Source: Exiguobacterium sp. s48 (lineage in GTDB: Bacteria > Bacillota > Bacilli > Exiguobacteriales > Exiguobacteriaceae). From it: DNA of 64,000 nt. The position numbers and the translations under genes were made by a program. The notes beneath the pieces are model-generated. The model worked only from the letters and a program-made list of their open reading frames with translations. It searched no databases and was not told the origin of the DNA. This document shows positions 44,427 to 53,685 of the stretch, one piece after another (position 1 is the first letter of the stretch; each line of letters begins with the position of its first letter). The stretch lies in NCBI RefSeq assembly GCF_018617395.1, contig NZ_JACSKC010000001.1:1054001-1118000 (forward strand), read 5' to 3'.

Positions 44427-45172
44427 TCCTCATTCAGATGAAGTCGAATCATTTGGTCGAGTACTCGCTTCGTCTTTAATCGCAGTCCACTGTATGATTC
44501 CATATACGCATCAAAGAGCTGTCGTAAGAGAATTCTGGACTCATCAGACAATGGTACATTCCGAAACTCTGATAATTCGTGTTTACTCATCAGATAGAGC
44601 AATTTCGCAAGGCGCTCTGACAATCGAACGGCACCTTCTTCTTGATGTTTCGCACATAAAAAACCACCTGATGTGACAGAGAAGTACATAGGATCTGTCA
44701 CATCGCCACATCGGACACATCCAGTCAATACAGGAGACACCCCTAACAGATGTAACATCCTTAATTCAAAATGATGGGTGATTACATCGGCATCCATTCC
44801 TGCATTTAATGCTTGGAGTGCATCCTGTAAAATCCGGAACAGTGGACGGTTTTGGACACGATCCTCGACAGAACGGTCAACGAGTTCCAACCAATACATC
44901 GCATACGCCATCCGTTCCACATCTTTCCGGATTTCCGGGAATGACGTGACGACATCGGATGACTTCAATTGCGCAAGCCCACGGCTGAATGGAAAGATGT
45001 AGACGCCTTCCACGAACGGCTGACTCGAGGCATGAAACCGACTGCCTGGTTTCTTTGCGCCTCGCGCCATCATCGCGACTTTACCAAGTTCCTCTGTAAA
45101 CAGTGTCACGACTTTATTCGATTCCCCATAATTAACGGTGCGAATGACAATTCCCGTGACTTTTTGTAACAT
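44423..45172 (-). CDS. recO: DNA repair protein RecO
   Basis: A recombination mediator that loads RecA with RecR. The 249-residue protein has an N-terminal OB-fold (GIVIRTVNYGESNKVVTLFT, GARKPGS-like GAKKPGSRFH) and a helical domain with a zinc site, CVRCG and a later FLCAKH. The start is 3 bp after the era stop. In Bacillus a small gene, yqzL, separates era and recO; it is absent here. Confidence 0.95.
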   Translation of the reverse strand: MLQKVTGIVIRTVNYGESNKVVTLFTEELGKVAMMARGAKKPGSRFHASSQPFVEGVYIFPFSRGLAQLKSSDVVTSFPEIRKDVERMAYAMYWLELVDRSVEDRVQNRPLFRILQDALQALNAGMDADVITHHFELRMLHLLGVSPVLTGCVRCGDVTDPMYFSVTSGGFLCAKHQEEGAVRLSERLAKLLYLMSKHELSEFRNVPLSDESRILLRQLFDAYMESYSGLRLKTKRVLDQMIRLHLNED

Positions 45173-45175
45173 GGC

Positions 45176-46084
45176 TTAATACTCGTCGTCGCGGAAACCA
45201 AGGTCACGGAGCTGACCCATTTTGTTACGCCAGTCTTTCTGTACTTTCACCCACAGATTTAAATAGACTTTCGTACCGAGAAGGGCCTCGATATCTTGTC
45301 GCGCATCCGTTCCGATTTCACGAAGCATGGCACCTTTCTTCCCGATGATGATTCCTTTTTGCGAATCACGTTCCACCATGATGACGGCTTCGACATCAAT
45401 CATCTCAGAGTTCTCACGTTTCTTGATCGATTCAATGGCTACAGCAATCGAGTGCGGCACTTCATCGCGTGTCTTATGCAGTACCTTCTCACGAATCATC
45501 TCCGAGATGATGAATCGTTCCGGGTGGTCCGTCACTTGATCAGCTGGGTAATACATCGGTCCCTCAGGCAACAATTTCTTGATTTCACCTAATAGTGGAT
45601 CGACATTATTCCCTTGTAACGCAGAAATCGGGACATATGCCGCAAAATCCAGTTCATTCGTATATTGTTCAATCACCTTTGGAAGTTCATCCGGATGAAT
45701 CAAATCGATTTTATTCATGACGAGGATGATCGGTGTATCAAGGCCTTTCAATTTCTCGATGATAAAGTCATCACCGGCACCACGTGGCTCTGTCACGTTC
45801 ACCATGAATAGAATGGCATCGACCTCGCGAAGAGCGTTCGTTGCCACTTTCATCATGAAATCGCCGAGACGATGCTTCGGCTTATGAATCCCTGGTGTAT
45901 CGATGAAGATGATTTGAGAATCATCCGTCGTGTACACACCTTGTACTTTATTTCGAGTCGTTTGAGGTTTATCCGACATGATGGCAATCTTTTGCCCGAT
46001 CACACGGTTTAGGAATGTCGACTTTCCGACGTTCGGTCGACCGATGATCGACACGAATCCAGATTTAAAATCTTCTTGATACAT
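45176..46084 (-). CDS. era: GTPase Era
   Basis: A ribosome-assembly GTPase that binds the 3' end of 16S rRNA. The 302-residue protein has G1 [10 protein letters not shown]2 QTTRN, G3 DTPGIH, G4 NKID and G5 SALQG, then a C-terminal KH domain with [20 protein letters not shown] precedes the ATG. It comes directly after dgkA; the cytidine deaminase gene that lies between them in Bacillus is missing. Confidence 0.97.
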   Translation of the reverse strand: MYQEDFKSGFVSIIGRPNVGKSTFLNRVIGQKIAIMSDKPQTTRNKVQGVYTTDDSQIIFIDTPGIHKPKHRLGDFMMKVATNALREVDAILFMVNVTEPRGAGDDFIIEKLKGLDTPIILVMNKIDLIHPDELPKVIEQYTNELDFAAYVPISALQGNNVDPLLGEIKKLLPEGPMYYPADQVTDHPERFIISEMIREKVLHKTRDEVPHSIAVAIESIKKRENSEMIDVEAVIMVERDSQKGIIIGKKGAMLREIGTDARQDIEALLGTKVYLNLWVKVQKDWRNKMGQLRDLGFRDDEY

Positions 46085-46114
46085 AGTGCACCTGCTTTCT
46101 CCATTTCAGAACTA

Positions 46115-46462
46115 TTAGTATAGCATGTTCCATAGCCGAGGACCGAATATTATGAGTGCCGTTACGGCAGCACCGGCGGAGGCGACCAATACGGACCCCG
46201 CGGCTACATCTTTCGCTTGCTTCGCAAGGGGATGGACGTCCTTTGTCACGAGATCGACCGTTCGTTCAATCGCAGTGTTCATCATCTCTAAACTGATGAT
46301 GGCAACGACCCATATCAGTAAGATGACATTCTCGATTCGAGTCGTTTGTAGCCATATTGCAAAGACGAAAACGAGTAACGCTGATATGAGATGTAGTCGC
46401 ATATTTCGTTCTGTTCGAATGGCATGGAACAAGCCGACACATGCTACACGGAACGGTTTCAC
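46115..46462 (-). CDS. dgkA: Undecaprenol / diacylglycerol kinase DgkA
   Basis: A 115-residue integral membrane kinase with three membrane helices. The catalytic pattern EMMNTAIERTVDLV is intact. In Gram-positive bacteria this enzyme phosphorylates undecaprenol to recycle the wall lipid carrier. The GTG start overlaps the ybeY stop by 4 bp. Confidence 0.93.
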   Translation of the reverse strand: MKPFRVACVGLFHAIRTERNMRLHLISALLVFVFAIWLQTTRIENVILLIWVVAIISLEMMNTAIERTVDLVTKDVHPLAKQAKDVAAGSVLVASAGAAVTALIIFGPRLWNMLY

Positions 46463-46935
46463 ACGTTGCCTCTCTTCAATTCGAAGTGAGTGAGCACTTC
46501 CTCTTGTCTCGCGGTCATTTCCGCCTCTTCCTCAGGTGTCATATGATCATACCCAAGAAGATGAAGGAATCCGTGGATTGCTAAAAAGCCAAGCTCCCGC
46601 TCAAACGAATGACCATAGTCTGCTGCCTGCTCCCGACAACGTTCGACTGAGATGACTAAATCACCGAGAAGATGTGGTTCATCTTCGTCGAGCACGAAAT
46701 CCATCTCGTCATCCCCCATCTCATCAAATGCAAAGCTGATGACATCTGTCGGTGCGTCTTTCCCTCGCCACTCCCGGTTTACCTCATGGATTTCCGCATT
46801 TGTTAAATACGTGACCGACAGTTCACTTGGTTCTTCCACCTCTTCTAACTGTGCGGCATGTTGTAGAATCGACTCGACGAGTTCGATTTGAGATGTTGTT
46901 AACAATTCATGTTCATCGTTCGAGATGATTTGCAT
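46459..46935 (-). CDS. ybeY: Endoribonuclease YbeY
   Basis: A single-strand RNase for 16S rRNA maturation and ribosome quality control, 158 residues. The zinc motif HGFLHLLGYDH is complete, and GKDAPTDVISFAFDE is the other family signature. An acidic insert (DEMGDDEMDFVLDEDEP) lies between them. It overlaps the 3' end of pgpH by 23 bp, with AGGGAG before the ATG. Confidence 0.96.
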   Translation of the reverse strand: MQIISNDEHELLTTSQIELVESILQHAAQLEEVEEPSELSVTYLTNAEIHEVNREWRGKDAPTDVISFAFDEMGDDEMDFVLDEDEPHLLGDLVISVERCREQAADYGHSFERELGFLAIHGFLHLLGYDHMTPEEEAEMTARQEEVLTHFELKRGNV

Positions 46936-49000
46936 GTAGTTCTCCCTCTTTCTTTAATTCTGGGTATTCGATTCGTTCATGGAATAATCCGGTCAACGTC
47001 TCACAGGCACTTTCACCGACGCGCCAAATTTCTCGTGTCGTCAATTCACAGTCTTCAAACTGACCATCCGCCAACTTATCTCGAATGATGGCGCGAACGA
47101 GCATTCGAATCTTCTCTGGTGTCGGTTGTTTCTGTGAACGGACGGCCGCTTCAATCGAGTCGACAATCATGACGACCGCTGCTTCACGAGTTTGTGGCTT
47201 CGGTCCAGGATAACGGAAGCGAGACTCGACTACATCTTTTTCGTGATCTTCTTTCGCTTTCACGAAGAAATATTTTAATAGAGACGTCCCGTGATGTTGC
47301 TCGGCGATATCAATGATTTCTTTTGGCAATTTATACCGTCGCAACAAATCGGCTCCATCATAAGGATGGGCCATAATGATATCCGCCGATTCTTCAGGTG
47401 TCAGGCGATCATGAGGATTCCCTCCACCTTGCTGATTTTCGATGAAATGAAGCGGACGCTCCGTCTTTCCGAGATCATGATAATAGCTCGCGACACGCGC
47501 GAGGAGACCATCTGCGCCAATCGCCTCACATGCGGACTCTGCCAAGTTCGCCACCATCATACTATGGTGATACGTACCGGGTGCCTCCATCAAAAGCTTA
47601 CGTAACAATGGATGGGTCGGGCTCATCAATTCAACAAGTCGACCAGATGATAGGACGCCGAACCATGGTTCGAGGAAGGGTAAGAAACCAAATGTCAAAA
47701 CAATCGACAATAGGGCGCTGATGACGGCAAATCCTGAAAGATACATCGCCATTTCCCAAGAAACTTGCACGTTCCGTAGTAAGAGTAAGGCAATCACCAT
47801 GATGATGTTGACGAGACCGAGAAACACGCCCGACAAGAATAAACGCTTTCGCTGAATTTTCGGTTCAACCAAAAAGACGGCTAAAAAACTACCTGTCGCA
47901 ACGTATACCAACGTCATGAAATTTGTGCTTTGCCCGAATGTGACGACGATACTCCCGGCAATCATTGTGATGAAAGCTGAAGCGAGAGCGACTCGCTCAT
48001 CAATCAAAATGCGTAAGAGTAAGACGACAAACGCGGTTGGCGCCAAGATATAGGCATATGTCGTATAGTCGACGCCGATGTACCCGACCCCAAAGAAGAT
48101 GCCAAGTTGTAACAGCAATAACCCATACACCGTCACTAAGATTTTTGGACTTAGCAACAAATCTTTAATCTTCGAGCGAATCAGCATGAATAAAAAACCG
48201 CCTGTTAATAAGGCACTTAGTAAAAACGATCCAAATAATGGAGCGAGAGAGCGGTTCGGGTCAATGGCGCCTGATAATTCAAGCTTCCGGTACGTTTCCC
48301 GCGTGACAACCTCTCCCTGACTGACGAGGAGCTGCCCCTCCTGAATGATTACCGGGTCAACGGCATCCACGGCTTCCTGCTCTTTTTGACGTGTTGCTTC
48401 AGAGTCGAACACGTAGTTCGGAACGATGAGCTCATCACTCAACGTCTTTGAGATCGCTCGAAATTCGAACGAGAGAGGTGATTGGTCGATAATGGCAGCG
48501 GCACGGTCTCGCGCTGCCGCGACGGCCTCATTGCTCGTTTCAATCCGATTATCCATCACTTGCTGTAATGCGGTCACAGTCACGTCCTCGACCGTTTGAC
48601 GCGTATCTTCACTCGCTTCAAGAAGCGAGTTCAATTCCTCGTCAGCGAGTACCCCGTTCGCCTCTGTGGAATTTAGACGGTTTTTAATGTCCGCTAGTTC
48701 CGTGTCGTCATCTGTCTTGTCGAACGCTGCAAACAATTGCTCCACTTTCGCAATTTGTTGATCGGCAAACTCTTTTCTGAGAGAAAATTGACTGCCGACT
48801 CCATTCGTCACTTCCTGTTTCAACCGTTCGGTCGCGTCCCGATCTTCGACCGTAATCGGAGAACGAATGTCCTGCTCGGCAATTCCTAACGGTTCCACAC
48901 TGATGATAGACGGGCGCACGGTAAAGTAAAGGATTGCCCCTAATAAGAGAAAGAAAATCAGCGAAATCATCGCGACTGTCCAGTTTTTAGCTTGTTGCAT
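46913..49000 (-). CDS. pgpH: 7TM-HD c-di-AMP phosphodiesterase PgpH
   Basis: A 695-residue membrane protein. Helix 1 is at about 10-30; a large extracellular 7TMR-HDED domain follows (about 35-270); then about seven membrane helices and a cytoplasmic HD phosphodiesterase domain with HHSMMVANLAE, ASYYHDLGKTERP and HPYDGADLL. Family members hydrolyse c-di-AMP. The ATG at 49000 follows a G-rich site (AAAGGGGGG). The cluster phoH-pgpH-ybeY-dgkA-era-recO is conserved in Firmicutes. Confidence 0.95.
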   Translation of the reverse strand: MQQAKNWTVAMISLIFFLLLGAILYFTVRPSIISVEPLGIAEQDIRSPITVEDRDATERLKQEVTNGVGSQFSLRKEFADQQIAKVEQLFAAFDKTDDDTELADIKNRLNSTEANGVLADEELNSLLEASEDTRQTVEDVTVTALQQVMDNRIETSNEAVAAARDRAAAIIDQSPLSFEFRAISKTLSDELIVPNYVFDSEATRQKEQEAVDAVDPVIIQEGQLLVSQGEVVTRETYRKLELSGAIDPNRSLAPLFGSFLLSALLTGGFLFMLIRSKIKDLLLSPKILVTVYGLLLLQLGIFFGVGYIGVDYTTYAYILAPTAFVVLLLRILIDERVALASAFITMIAGSIVVTFGQSTNFMTLVYVATGSFLAVFLVEPKIQRKRLFLSGVFLGLVNIIMVIALLLLRNVQVSWEMAMYLSGFAVISALLSIVLTFGFLPFLEPWFGVLSSGRLVELMSPTHPLLRKLLMEAPGTYHHSMMVANLAESACEAIGADGLLARVASYYHDLGKTERPLHFIENQQGGGNPHDRLTPEESADIIMAHPYDGADLLRRYKLPKEIIDIAEQHHGTSLLKYFFVKAKEDHEKDVVESRFRYPGPKPQTREAAVVMIVDSIEAAVRSQKQPTPEKIRMLVRAIIRDKLADGQFEDCELTTREIWRVGESACETLTGLFHERIEYPELKKEGELHANHLER

Positions 49001-49042
49001 TCGTGCCCCCCCTTTCACGATAGGATGACTTCTCCTGTAACC

Positions 49043-50014
49043 TTAAGTCAGGTCCGTACTATAGGCGTTGATGATTTTTTTGACGAGCGGATGACGAACG
49101 ACGTCAGAGGCGCTAAAGTGTTCAAAATGAATGCCGTCCACGCCCTCTAACAGGCGTAACGCCTCCTGTAATCCCGATGCTTTGCCTTTCGGTAAATCGA
49201 CTTGGGTCAAATCCCCCGTGACCACCATTTTCGATCCAAAACCAAGCCGCGTCAAAAACATCTTCATTTGTTCTTTTGTTGTATTCTGTGCCTCATCCAA
49301 AATGACGAAGGCATCTTCTAACGTGCGTCCACGCATATATGCGAGAGGAGCCACTTCAATCGTACCCCGCTCCAACAAACGGTTCGTCTGCTCTACCCCA
49401 TACACATCGAATAGTGCATCATACAATGGGCGGAGATATGGATCTACTTTTTCTTTCAAATCTCCCGGTAAAAATCCAAGGTTCTCTCCCGCTTCCACTG
49501 CAGGTCGCGTTAAAATGATCCGTTTGACCTGACCTTCCTTTAAAGCACGCGCCGCAAGGACGACAGCCAAATAGGTTTTCCCGGTTCCGGCCGGTCCAAT
49601 TCCAAAAACGAGGTCCCGTCGCTCAATCGCACGAACATACCGGCTCTGTCCAACCGTTTTGGCCCGAATCGGTTTCCCCTTGTTCGTTGTAAAGACGACG
49701 CGCTCGTAGTGTTCGAGCAACTCATCTCCTTTTCCGACTTGGATATGTTGGATGACACTGATGGCATCACTTTCGTTTAGCCGGGCACCTTTCTTCACTA
49801 AGGTCTGCAAGGTGATGATCACTTGTTTCGTCAATTCAAGAGTCTCAGCCGTATCGGCTTGGATAATCAACTCCTCACCCCTTGGGATGAGTGCCACTTT
49901 CAATTCTGTTTCAATCGCTTGGAACACTTCATCTTTCGGTCCGAGTAAAGCTTGCGCTTCGTTCGCGTGTTCCATGACGAATGGTATTTTATCAGTCATA
50001 ATCAATGGATGCAT
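49043..50014 (-). CDS. phoH: PhoH-family ATPase
   Basis: A 323-residue P-loop ATPase of the PhoH/YbeZ class, which works with YbeY in RNA processing. Walker A is GPAGTGKTYLA, Walker B VILDEAQNTT, with LTRPAVEAGE and TGDLTQVDLP. An N-terminal KH-like segment precedes the ATPase. The exact start is uncertain: the ATG at 50014 is very close to GAGGGGG, and a TTG three codons on is better spaced. The two sporulation genes (yqfC, yqfD) that precede phoH in Bacillus are absent. Confidence 0.94.
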   Translation of the reverse strand: MHPLIMTDKIPFVMEHANEAQALLGPKDEVFQAIETELKVALIPRGEELIIQADTAETLELTKQVIITLQTLVKKGARLNESDAISVIQHIQVGKGDELLEHYERVVFTTNKGKPIRAKTVGQSRYVRAIERRDLVFGIGPAGTGKTYLAVVLAARALKEGQVKRIILTRPAVEAGENLGFLPGDLKEKVDPYLRPLYDALFDVYGVEQTNRLLERGTIEVAPLAYMRGRTLEDAFVILDEAQNTTKEQMKMFLTRLGFGSKMVVTGDLTQVDLPKGKASGLQEALRLLEGVDGIHFEHFSASDVVRHPLVKKIINAYSTDLT

Positions 50015-50047
50015 TGCCCCCTCATCAAAATCGGTTATTCCTCTTTT

Positions 50048-50076
50048 ACTTTAGCACTATCACGCCTATCGTGAAA
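50048..50076 (-). promoter_or_regulatory. Candidate promoter of the phoH-recO operon
   Basis: Minus strand TTTCAC, 17 bp, TAAAGT, about 35 bp upstream of phoH and after the preceding terminator. Confidence 0.4.
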
Positions 50077-50099
50077 GAAAGACCGTGCAATTTCCATAA

Positions 50100-50128
50100 G
50101 CAAAAGGCAGTAACATGGCGTTACTGCC
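50100..50128 (-). terminator. Terminator of the nfeD-floA operon
   Basis: Minus strand GGCAGTAAC stem, 5-nt loop, complement, then TTTTGCTT. Confidence 0.88.
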
Positions 50129-50134
50129 CTCCGT

Positions 50135-50563
50135 TCACTTCTTTCGTTTCGAGATTGGAGGTTGTAATACCTCACTCCAAATGACAGCTTCTCGCATTCG
50201 CTTCTTCGAAACGTTCAGTTGTTTCGGTTTCTTTTCCTGTTGAATCGGTGGAATTTTAACCGCTTGTTCAAATTGCGCACTCACTTTCGGCATGTCGACT
50301 TGTCGTTCACGGGAAACCGGTCGCTCTTCTACCGTTCGAGCAACTCGACGCCTCACCTTTTGTGGGGCGGGTTTTTCGTCCGGGTCATCGAATGCCGTTT
50401 CAATCTCTTTCATGACGTCCCCTACTGAATCTAAATAGCGTTTCAATTCACTACTTTGAGGACGCTCACCAGAGGAAGATGACTTTTCAAGCCGCTTCAT
50501 CACCGCCGAGGCGATTCCGAAGGCGGCTAACAAGAGTACCCAAAGTCCATCCATATCAATCAC
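50135..50563 (-). CDS. Hypothetical membrane-anchored protein in the floA operon
   Basis: A 142-residue protein I do not recognise. It has one N-terminal hydrophobic helix (about 6-22), then a charged, mostly disordered tail with many Lys, Arg, Pro and Gln. The GTG start overlaps the floA stop (GTGA); an ATG three codons later is an alternative and neither has a good ribosome binding site. It occupies the slot after the flotillin gene where Bacillus has yqfB. A role in membrane microdomains can only be guessed from position. Confidence 0.7.
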   Translation of the reverse strand: MIDMDGLWVLLLAAFGIASAVMKRLEKSSSSGERPQSSELKRYLDSVGDVMKEIETAFDDPDEKPAPQKVRRRVARTVEERPVSRERQVDMPKVSAQFEQAVKIPPIQQEKKPKQLNVSKKRMREAVIWSEVLQPPISKRKK

Positions 50564-51546
50564 TCACTATCTGAATCAGAATCAACAGGTGCCCCGATTG
50601 CTTTTCTCATCTCGGTATCTGCTTGTACGTTCAAATAATTCACGTAGTCCATGACACCAAGTTTTCCGTTTCGCAACGCTTCTGCCATCGCGAGCGGAAC
50701 TTCGGCTTCGGCTCCGACTACTTTTGCACGCATTTCTTCTACAGAAGATTTCATTTCTTGTTCGCGGGCAATCGCCATCGCACGGCGCTCTTCCGCCTTC
50801 GCTTGGGCGATTTTCTTATCCGCTTCTGCTTGGTCTGTTTGAAGGACCGCACCGATGTTCTTACCGATATCGATGTCGGCAATATCGATCGAAAGAATCT
50901 CAAATGCTGTTCCTGAATCTAACCCTTTTGTAAGGACAGTACGTGAAATCATATCAGGATTTTCTAACACGTGCTTATGATTGTTTTGTGAACCAATCGT
51001 TGAAACGACCCCTTCCCCGACACGGGCGATAATCGTTTCTTCCCCCGCACCACCGACGAGGCGATCAATGTTTGCACGAACCGTGATCCGAGCTTTCGCT
51101 TTCACTTCAATCCCGTCCATTGCCACACCTGCGATGAATGGTGTCTCAATGACTTTCGGGTTAACAGACATCTGTACGGCCTCGAGTACGTTACGACCAG
51201 CCAAGTCGATGGCAGCGGCACGTTCGAACGACAACTCAATATTCGCACGGTGAGCCGCAATCAATGCATTCACGACGCGGTCTACGTTACCACCCGCCAA
51301 GAAGTGACTTTCTAGTTGGTTCGTATTTAACTCAATTCCTGCTTTGACCGCTTTGATCAACGGGTTCACAATTTTTGAAGGAATGACGCGACGAAGGCGC
51401 ATCCCGATTAATGTGAAGATGGATACATGGACTCCTGCTGCAAACGAACTGATCCATAGTCCGACCGGTACAAACGTGAAGAACACAGCAAGGGCAATTA
51501 ATCCTCCACCTGTAATGAGTAACGTTGTCAATATTTCTGGTGTCAT
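50560..51546 (-). CDS. floA: Flotillin-like protein FloA
   Basis: A 328-residue flotillin that scaffolds functional membrane microdomains. It has an N-terminal membrane hairpin (about 5-48), then an SPFH-type domain ([25 protein letters not shown]) and a coiled coil rich in Ala/Glu ([18 protein letters not shown]). The C-terminus ends in a short acidic SDSDSE tail. It overlaps the nfeD-like gene by 4 bp, the classical NfeD-flotillin pairing. Confidence 0.96.
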   Translation of the reverse strand: MTPEILTTLLITGGGLIALAVFFTFVPVGLWISSFAAGVHVSIFTLIGMRLRRVIPSKIVNPLIKAVKAGIELNTNQLESHFLAGGNVDRVVNALIAAHRANIELSFERAAAIDLAGRNVLEAVQMSVNPKVIETPFIAGVAMDGIEVKAKARITVRANIDRLVGGAGEETIIARVGEGVVSTIGSQNNHKHVLENPDMISRTVLTKGLDSGTAFEILSIDIADIDIGKNIGAVLQTDQAEADKKIAQAKAEERRAMAIAREQEMKSSVEEMRAKVVGAEAEVPLAMAEALRNGKLGVMDYVNYLNVQADTEMRKAIGAPVDSDSDSE

Positions 51547-52055
51547 TCTGTTACATCCTCCTTCGGTTCTATAAAGGTTCGAACGACAATCCGTCCTGAA
51601 TCCACTTTATATACCTGAATTTTTGTATGCTGATCGAGATAGCCACCTTCTGTCACGACGTCGAGTCGTTCACCATCGATTTCGGCAGTTCCGGCCGGGC
51701 GAAGTGGTGTCAAGGTGACACCTATCTTCCCAAGAAGCTGTTTTCGATCCTCGTGGGACAAGTAACCTTTTTCAGTCGATGTCGAGTCCGTCAAAATCAG
51801 CCCTTTATAAATGAGCGGTCGATTCGTACTCAAACGGCGATACGCCCAAAATCCGAGACCCGTGAGTACGGCAGCCGCCAAACCAAGCGAGAGCCATAAC
51901 TGCCCGATTGTCGCACCTGCCATAATCAAACTGGCAACGACTGCACCAATCCCGAGCAAACCGAACAATCCAAACCCTGCTACGAACACTTCAATTCCAA
52001 GAAGGACGACTCCGACAAAAAAGACTGTCAGAATCACTCCGAGACCAAATGTCAT
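51543..52055 (-). CDS. NfeD-family membrane protein, short form
   Basis: A 170-residue NfeD protein. About three membrane helices (about 5-25, 29-50, 53-74) precede a soluble OB-fold domain ([25 protein letters not shown]-like [10 protein letters not shown]). The N-terminal ClpP-like serine protease domain of long NfeD (as in Bacillus YqeZ) is absent; this is the truncated class. The ATG at 52055 is chosen for GGGGG ten bases upstream. Confidence 0.88.
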   Translation of the reverse strand: MTFGLGVILTVFFVGVVLLGIEVFVAGFGLFGLLGIGAVVASLIMAGATIGQLWLSLGLAAAVLTGLGFWAYRRLSTNRPLIYKGLILTDSTSTEKGYLSHEDRKQLLGKIGVTLTPLRPAGTAEIDGERLDVVTEGGYLDQHTKIQVYKVDSGRIVVRTFIEPKEDVTE

Positions 52056-52140
52056 CGCCTTGCTACCCCCTTCCAAATTCAAAGCTATCTCCTATCTCTA
52101 GTGTATACGAAACGAGAATGAATGTGGTTTCAGAATACGC

Positions 52141-52184
52141 AAAAAAAAGTAGAAACTTTCGGTCTCCCGAAAAGTTTCTACTTT
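52141..52184 (-). terminator. Terminator of rpsU-yqeY
   Basis: Minus strand 17-bp stem with one bulge (AAAGTAGAAACTTTTCGG with complement), then eight T. Confidence 0.93.
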
Positions 52185-52188
52185 CTCA

Positions 52189-52638
52189 TCAATTCGTCAA
52201 TTGTTGTTTGACGATTCGGTTCACAAGACCACCGTCTGCCTTGCCTTTAACTTGCGGCATGACGACGCCCATTACCTTACCCATATCTGACGGAGCAGCT
52301 GCGTTCGTCTGGGCAATAGCCGCTTGGACGATGGCAGTCACTTCATCTTCTGAAAGTTGTTCAGGCATATAGGCTTCTAGGACGACAATTTCTTCTGCCA
52401 CTTTGGAAGAAAGGTCTTCACGACCAGCGCTTTCGAATTCTCGGAGGGAGTCTCTGCGCTGTTTCATCTCTCGGTTGAGCACCGTGAGTTCCTCTTCCTC
52501 GGTAAGATCTTGACGACCTAGTTTGATAGCCTCATTTTGGAGCGACGCTTTGACCATTCGGATCGTCGTGAGACGATCTTTTTGTTTCGCGCGCATGGCT
52601 TGCTTCATGTCGTCCGTCAAGCGTTCTTGAAGACTCAT
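52189..52638 (-). CDS. yqeY: GatB/YqeY domain protein
   Basis: A 149-residue helical protein related to the tail domain of GatB, which presents tRNA to the amidotransferase. N-terminal [20 protein letters not shown] and C-terminal [19 protein letters not shown] are typical. Function alone is unproven. It follows rpsU by 33 bp, as in many Firmicutes. Confidence 0.94.
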   Translation of the reverse strand: MSLQERLTDDMKQAMRAKQKDRLTTIRMVKASLQNEAIKLGRQDLTEEEELTVLNREMKQRRDSLREFESAGREDLSSKVAEEIVVLEAYMPEQLSEDEVTAIVQAAIAQTNAAAPSDMGKVMGVVMPQVKGKADGGLVNRIVKQQLTN

Positions 52639-52671
52639 GAGCCAACACCCTCTCTACAAATGAAACTGGAA

Positions 52672-52845
52672 TCAGAATTTCTTACGCTTACGCGCAGCTT
52701 CTGATTTCAATTTACGTTTTACGCTTGGCTTTTCGTAGTGACGACGTTTACGAACTTCGGCAAGTGTGCCATCTTTCGAAACACCGCGTTTGAAACGACG
52801 AAGAGCGTCTTCAAGCGATTCGTTTTTACGGACACGAGTTTCCAC
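52672..52845 (-). CDS. rpsU: Ribosomal protein S21
   Basis: The small-subunit protein S21, 57 residues, the standard length. It begins [17 protein letters not shown] and ends with a basic tail. The start is a GTG at 52845, seven bases after GGAGGG; the frame is open upstream but unsupported. A strong promoter and short leader precede it. Confidence 0.96.
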   Translation of the reverse strand: METRVRKNESLEDALRRFKRGVSKDGTLAEVRKRRHYEKPSVKRKLKSEAARKRKKF

Positions 52846-52881
52846 TAGTTTTCCCTCCCTCCGAATTACACGACTAAGGAA

Positions 52882-52896
52882 ACGTGTTTCACACGT
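52882..52896 (-). promoter_or_regulatory. 5'-terminal hairpin of the rpsU transcript
   Basis: Perfect 6-bp stem ACGTGT-GAA-ACACGT. It starts within about 3-5 nt of the transcription start predicted from the promoter just upstream, so the message would begin with a hairpin. Confidence 0.5.
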
Positions 52897-52904
52897 CATA
52901 TCAT

Positions 52905-52933
52905 ATTATAGTGAAATTAAGTCGTGTGGTCAA
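52905..52933 (-). promoter_or_regulatory. Strong sigma-A promoter of rpsU-yqeY
   Basis: Minus strand TTGACC, 17 bp, TATAAT. Confidence 0.85.
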
Positions 52934-52940
52934 CCACTTA

Positions 52941-53606
52941 TTAATAGTCGCTGTCTGAACGACCGCCAGTGACGATTGCGATACCAGCTGATGCCCCGAT
53001 ACGTGTCGCACCAGCATCGATCATCGCTTTCGCACCTTCGAAGTCACGGACACCACCTGAAGCTTTTACGCCGATGTCAGGTCCGACCGTCTCGCGCATG
53101 AGACGAATGTCTTCGACTGTTGCGCCACCTGTTGAGAAACCAGTCGATGTTTTGACGAAGTCTGCTCCAGCTTTCACTGAAAGTTCGGCAGCTTTTTTGA
53201 TTTCTTCTTTTGTGAGCATGCATGTTTCAAAAATGACTTTGACGAGTGTACCGTTTGCCGCTTCGACAACCGCACGGATGTCACGCTCTACGAGGTCGTA
53301 GTCGCCATCTTTGAGTGCTGCGATGTTGATGACCATGTCTACTTCATCTGCACCATTAGCAATCGCATCTTTTGTTTCGAATGCTTTTACTTCAGGCGTG
53401 TTAGCTCCAAGTGGGAAACCGATGACTGTACATACTTTGACATCATCATCTGACTTGAGTTGTTCTGCAGCATACTTGACCCATGTCGGGTTGACACAAA
53501 CGCTTGCGAATTTATATTCGAGCGCTTCTGCACAAAGTGTTGTAACTTGATCTTTTGTTGTTTCAGCTTTTAAAGCTGTGTGGTCGATATAACGGGCTAA
53601 TTCCAT
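52941..53606 (-). CDS. deoC: Deoxyribose-phosphate aldolase
   Basis: Splits 2-deoxyribose-5-phosphate into glyceraldehyde-3-phosphate and acetaldehyde. The 221-residue TIM barrel has the Schiff-base lysine in [15 protein letters not shown], a catalytic Lys in [10 protein letters not shown], and Asp in [11 protein letters not shown]. It appears monocistronic, with no clear terminator before rpsU. No other deoxynucleoside catabolic gene is near. Confidence 0.97.
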   Translation of the reverse strand: MELARYIDHTALKAETTKDQVTTLCAEALEYKFASVCVNPTWVKYAAEQLKSDDDVKVCTVIGFPLGANTPEVKAFETKDAIANGADEVDMVINIAALKDGDYDLVERDIRAVVEAANGTLVKVIFETCMLTKEEIKKAAELSVKAGADFVKTSTGFSTGGATVEDIRLMRETVGPDIGVKASGGVRDFEGAKAMIDAGATRIGASAGIAIVTGGRSDSDY

Positions 53607-53685
53607 TATTCATTTCCTCCTCTGACAAATAAGTCTGACATCTAACATATTACCATGTTTTTTCGAGATGTAACAGCTTTCAAAT

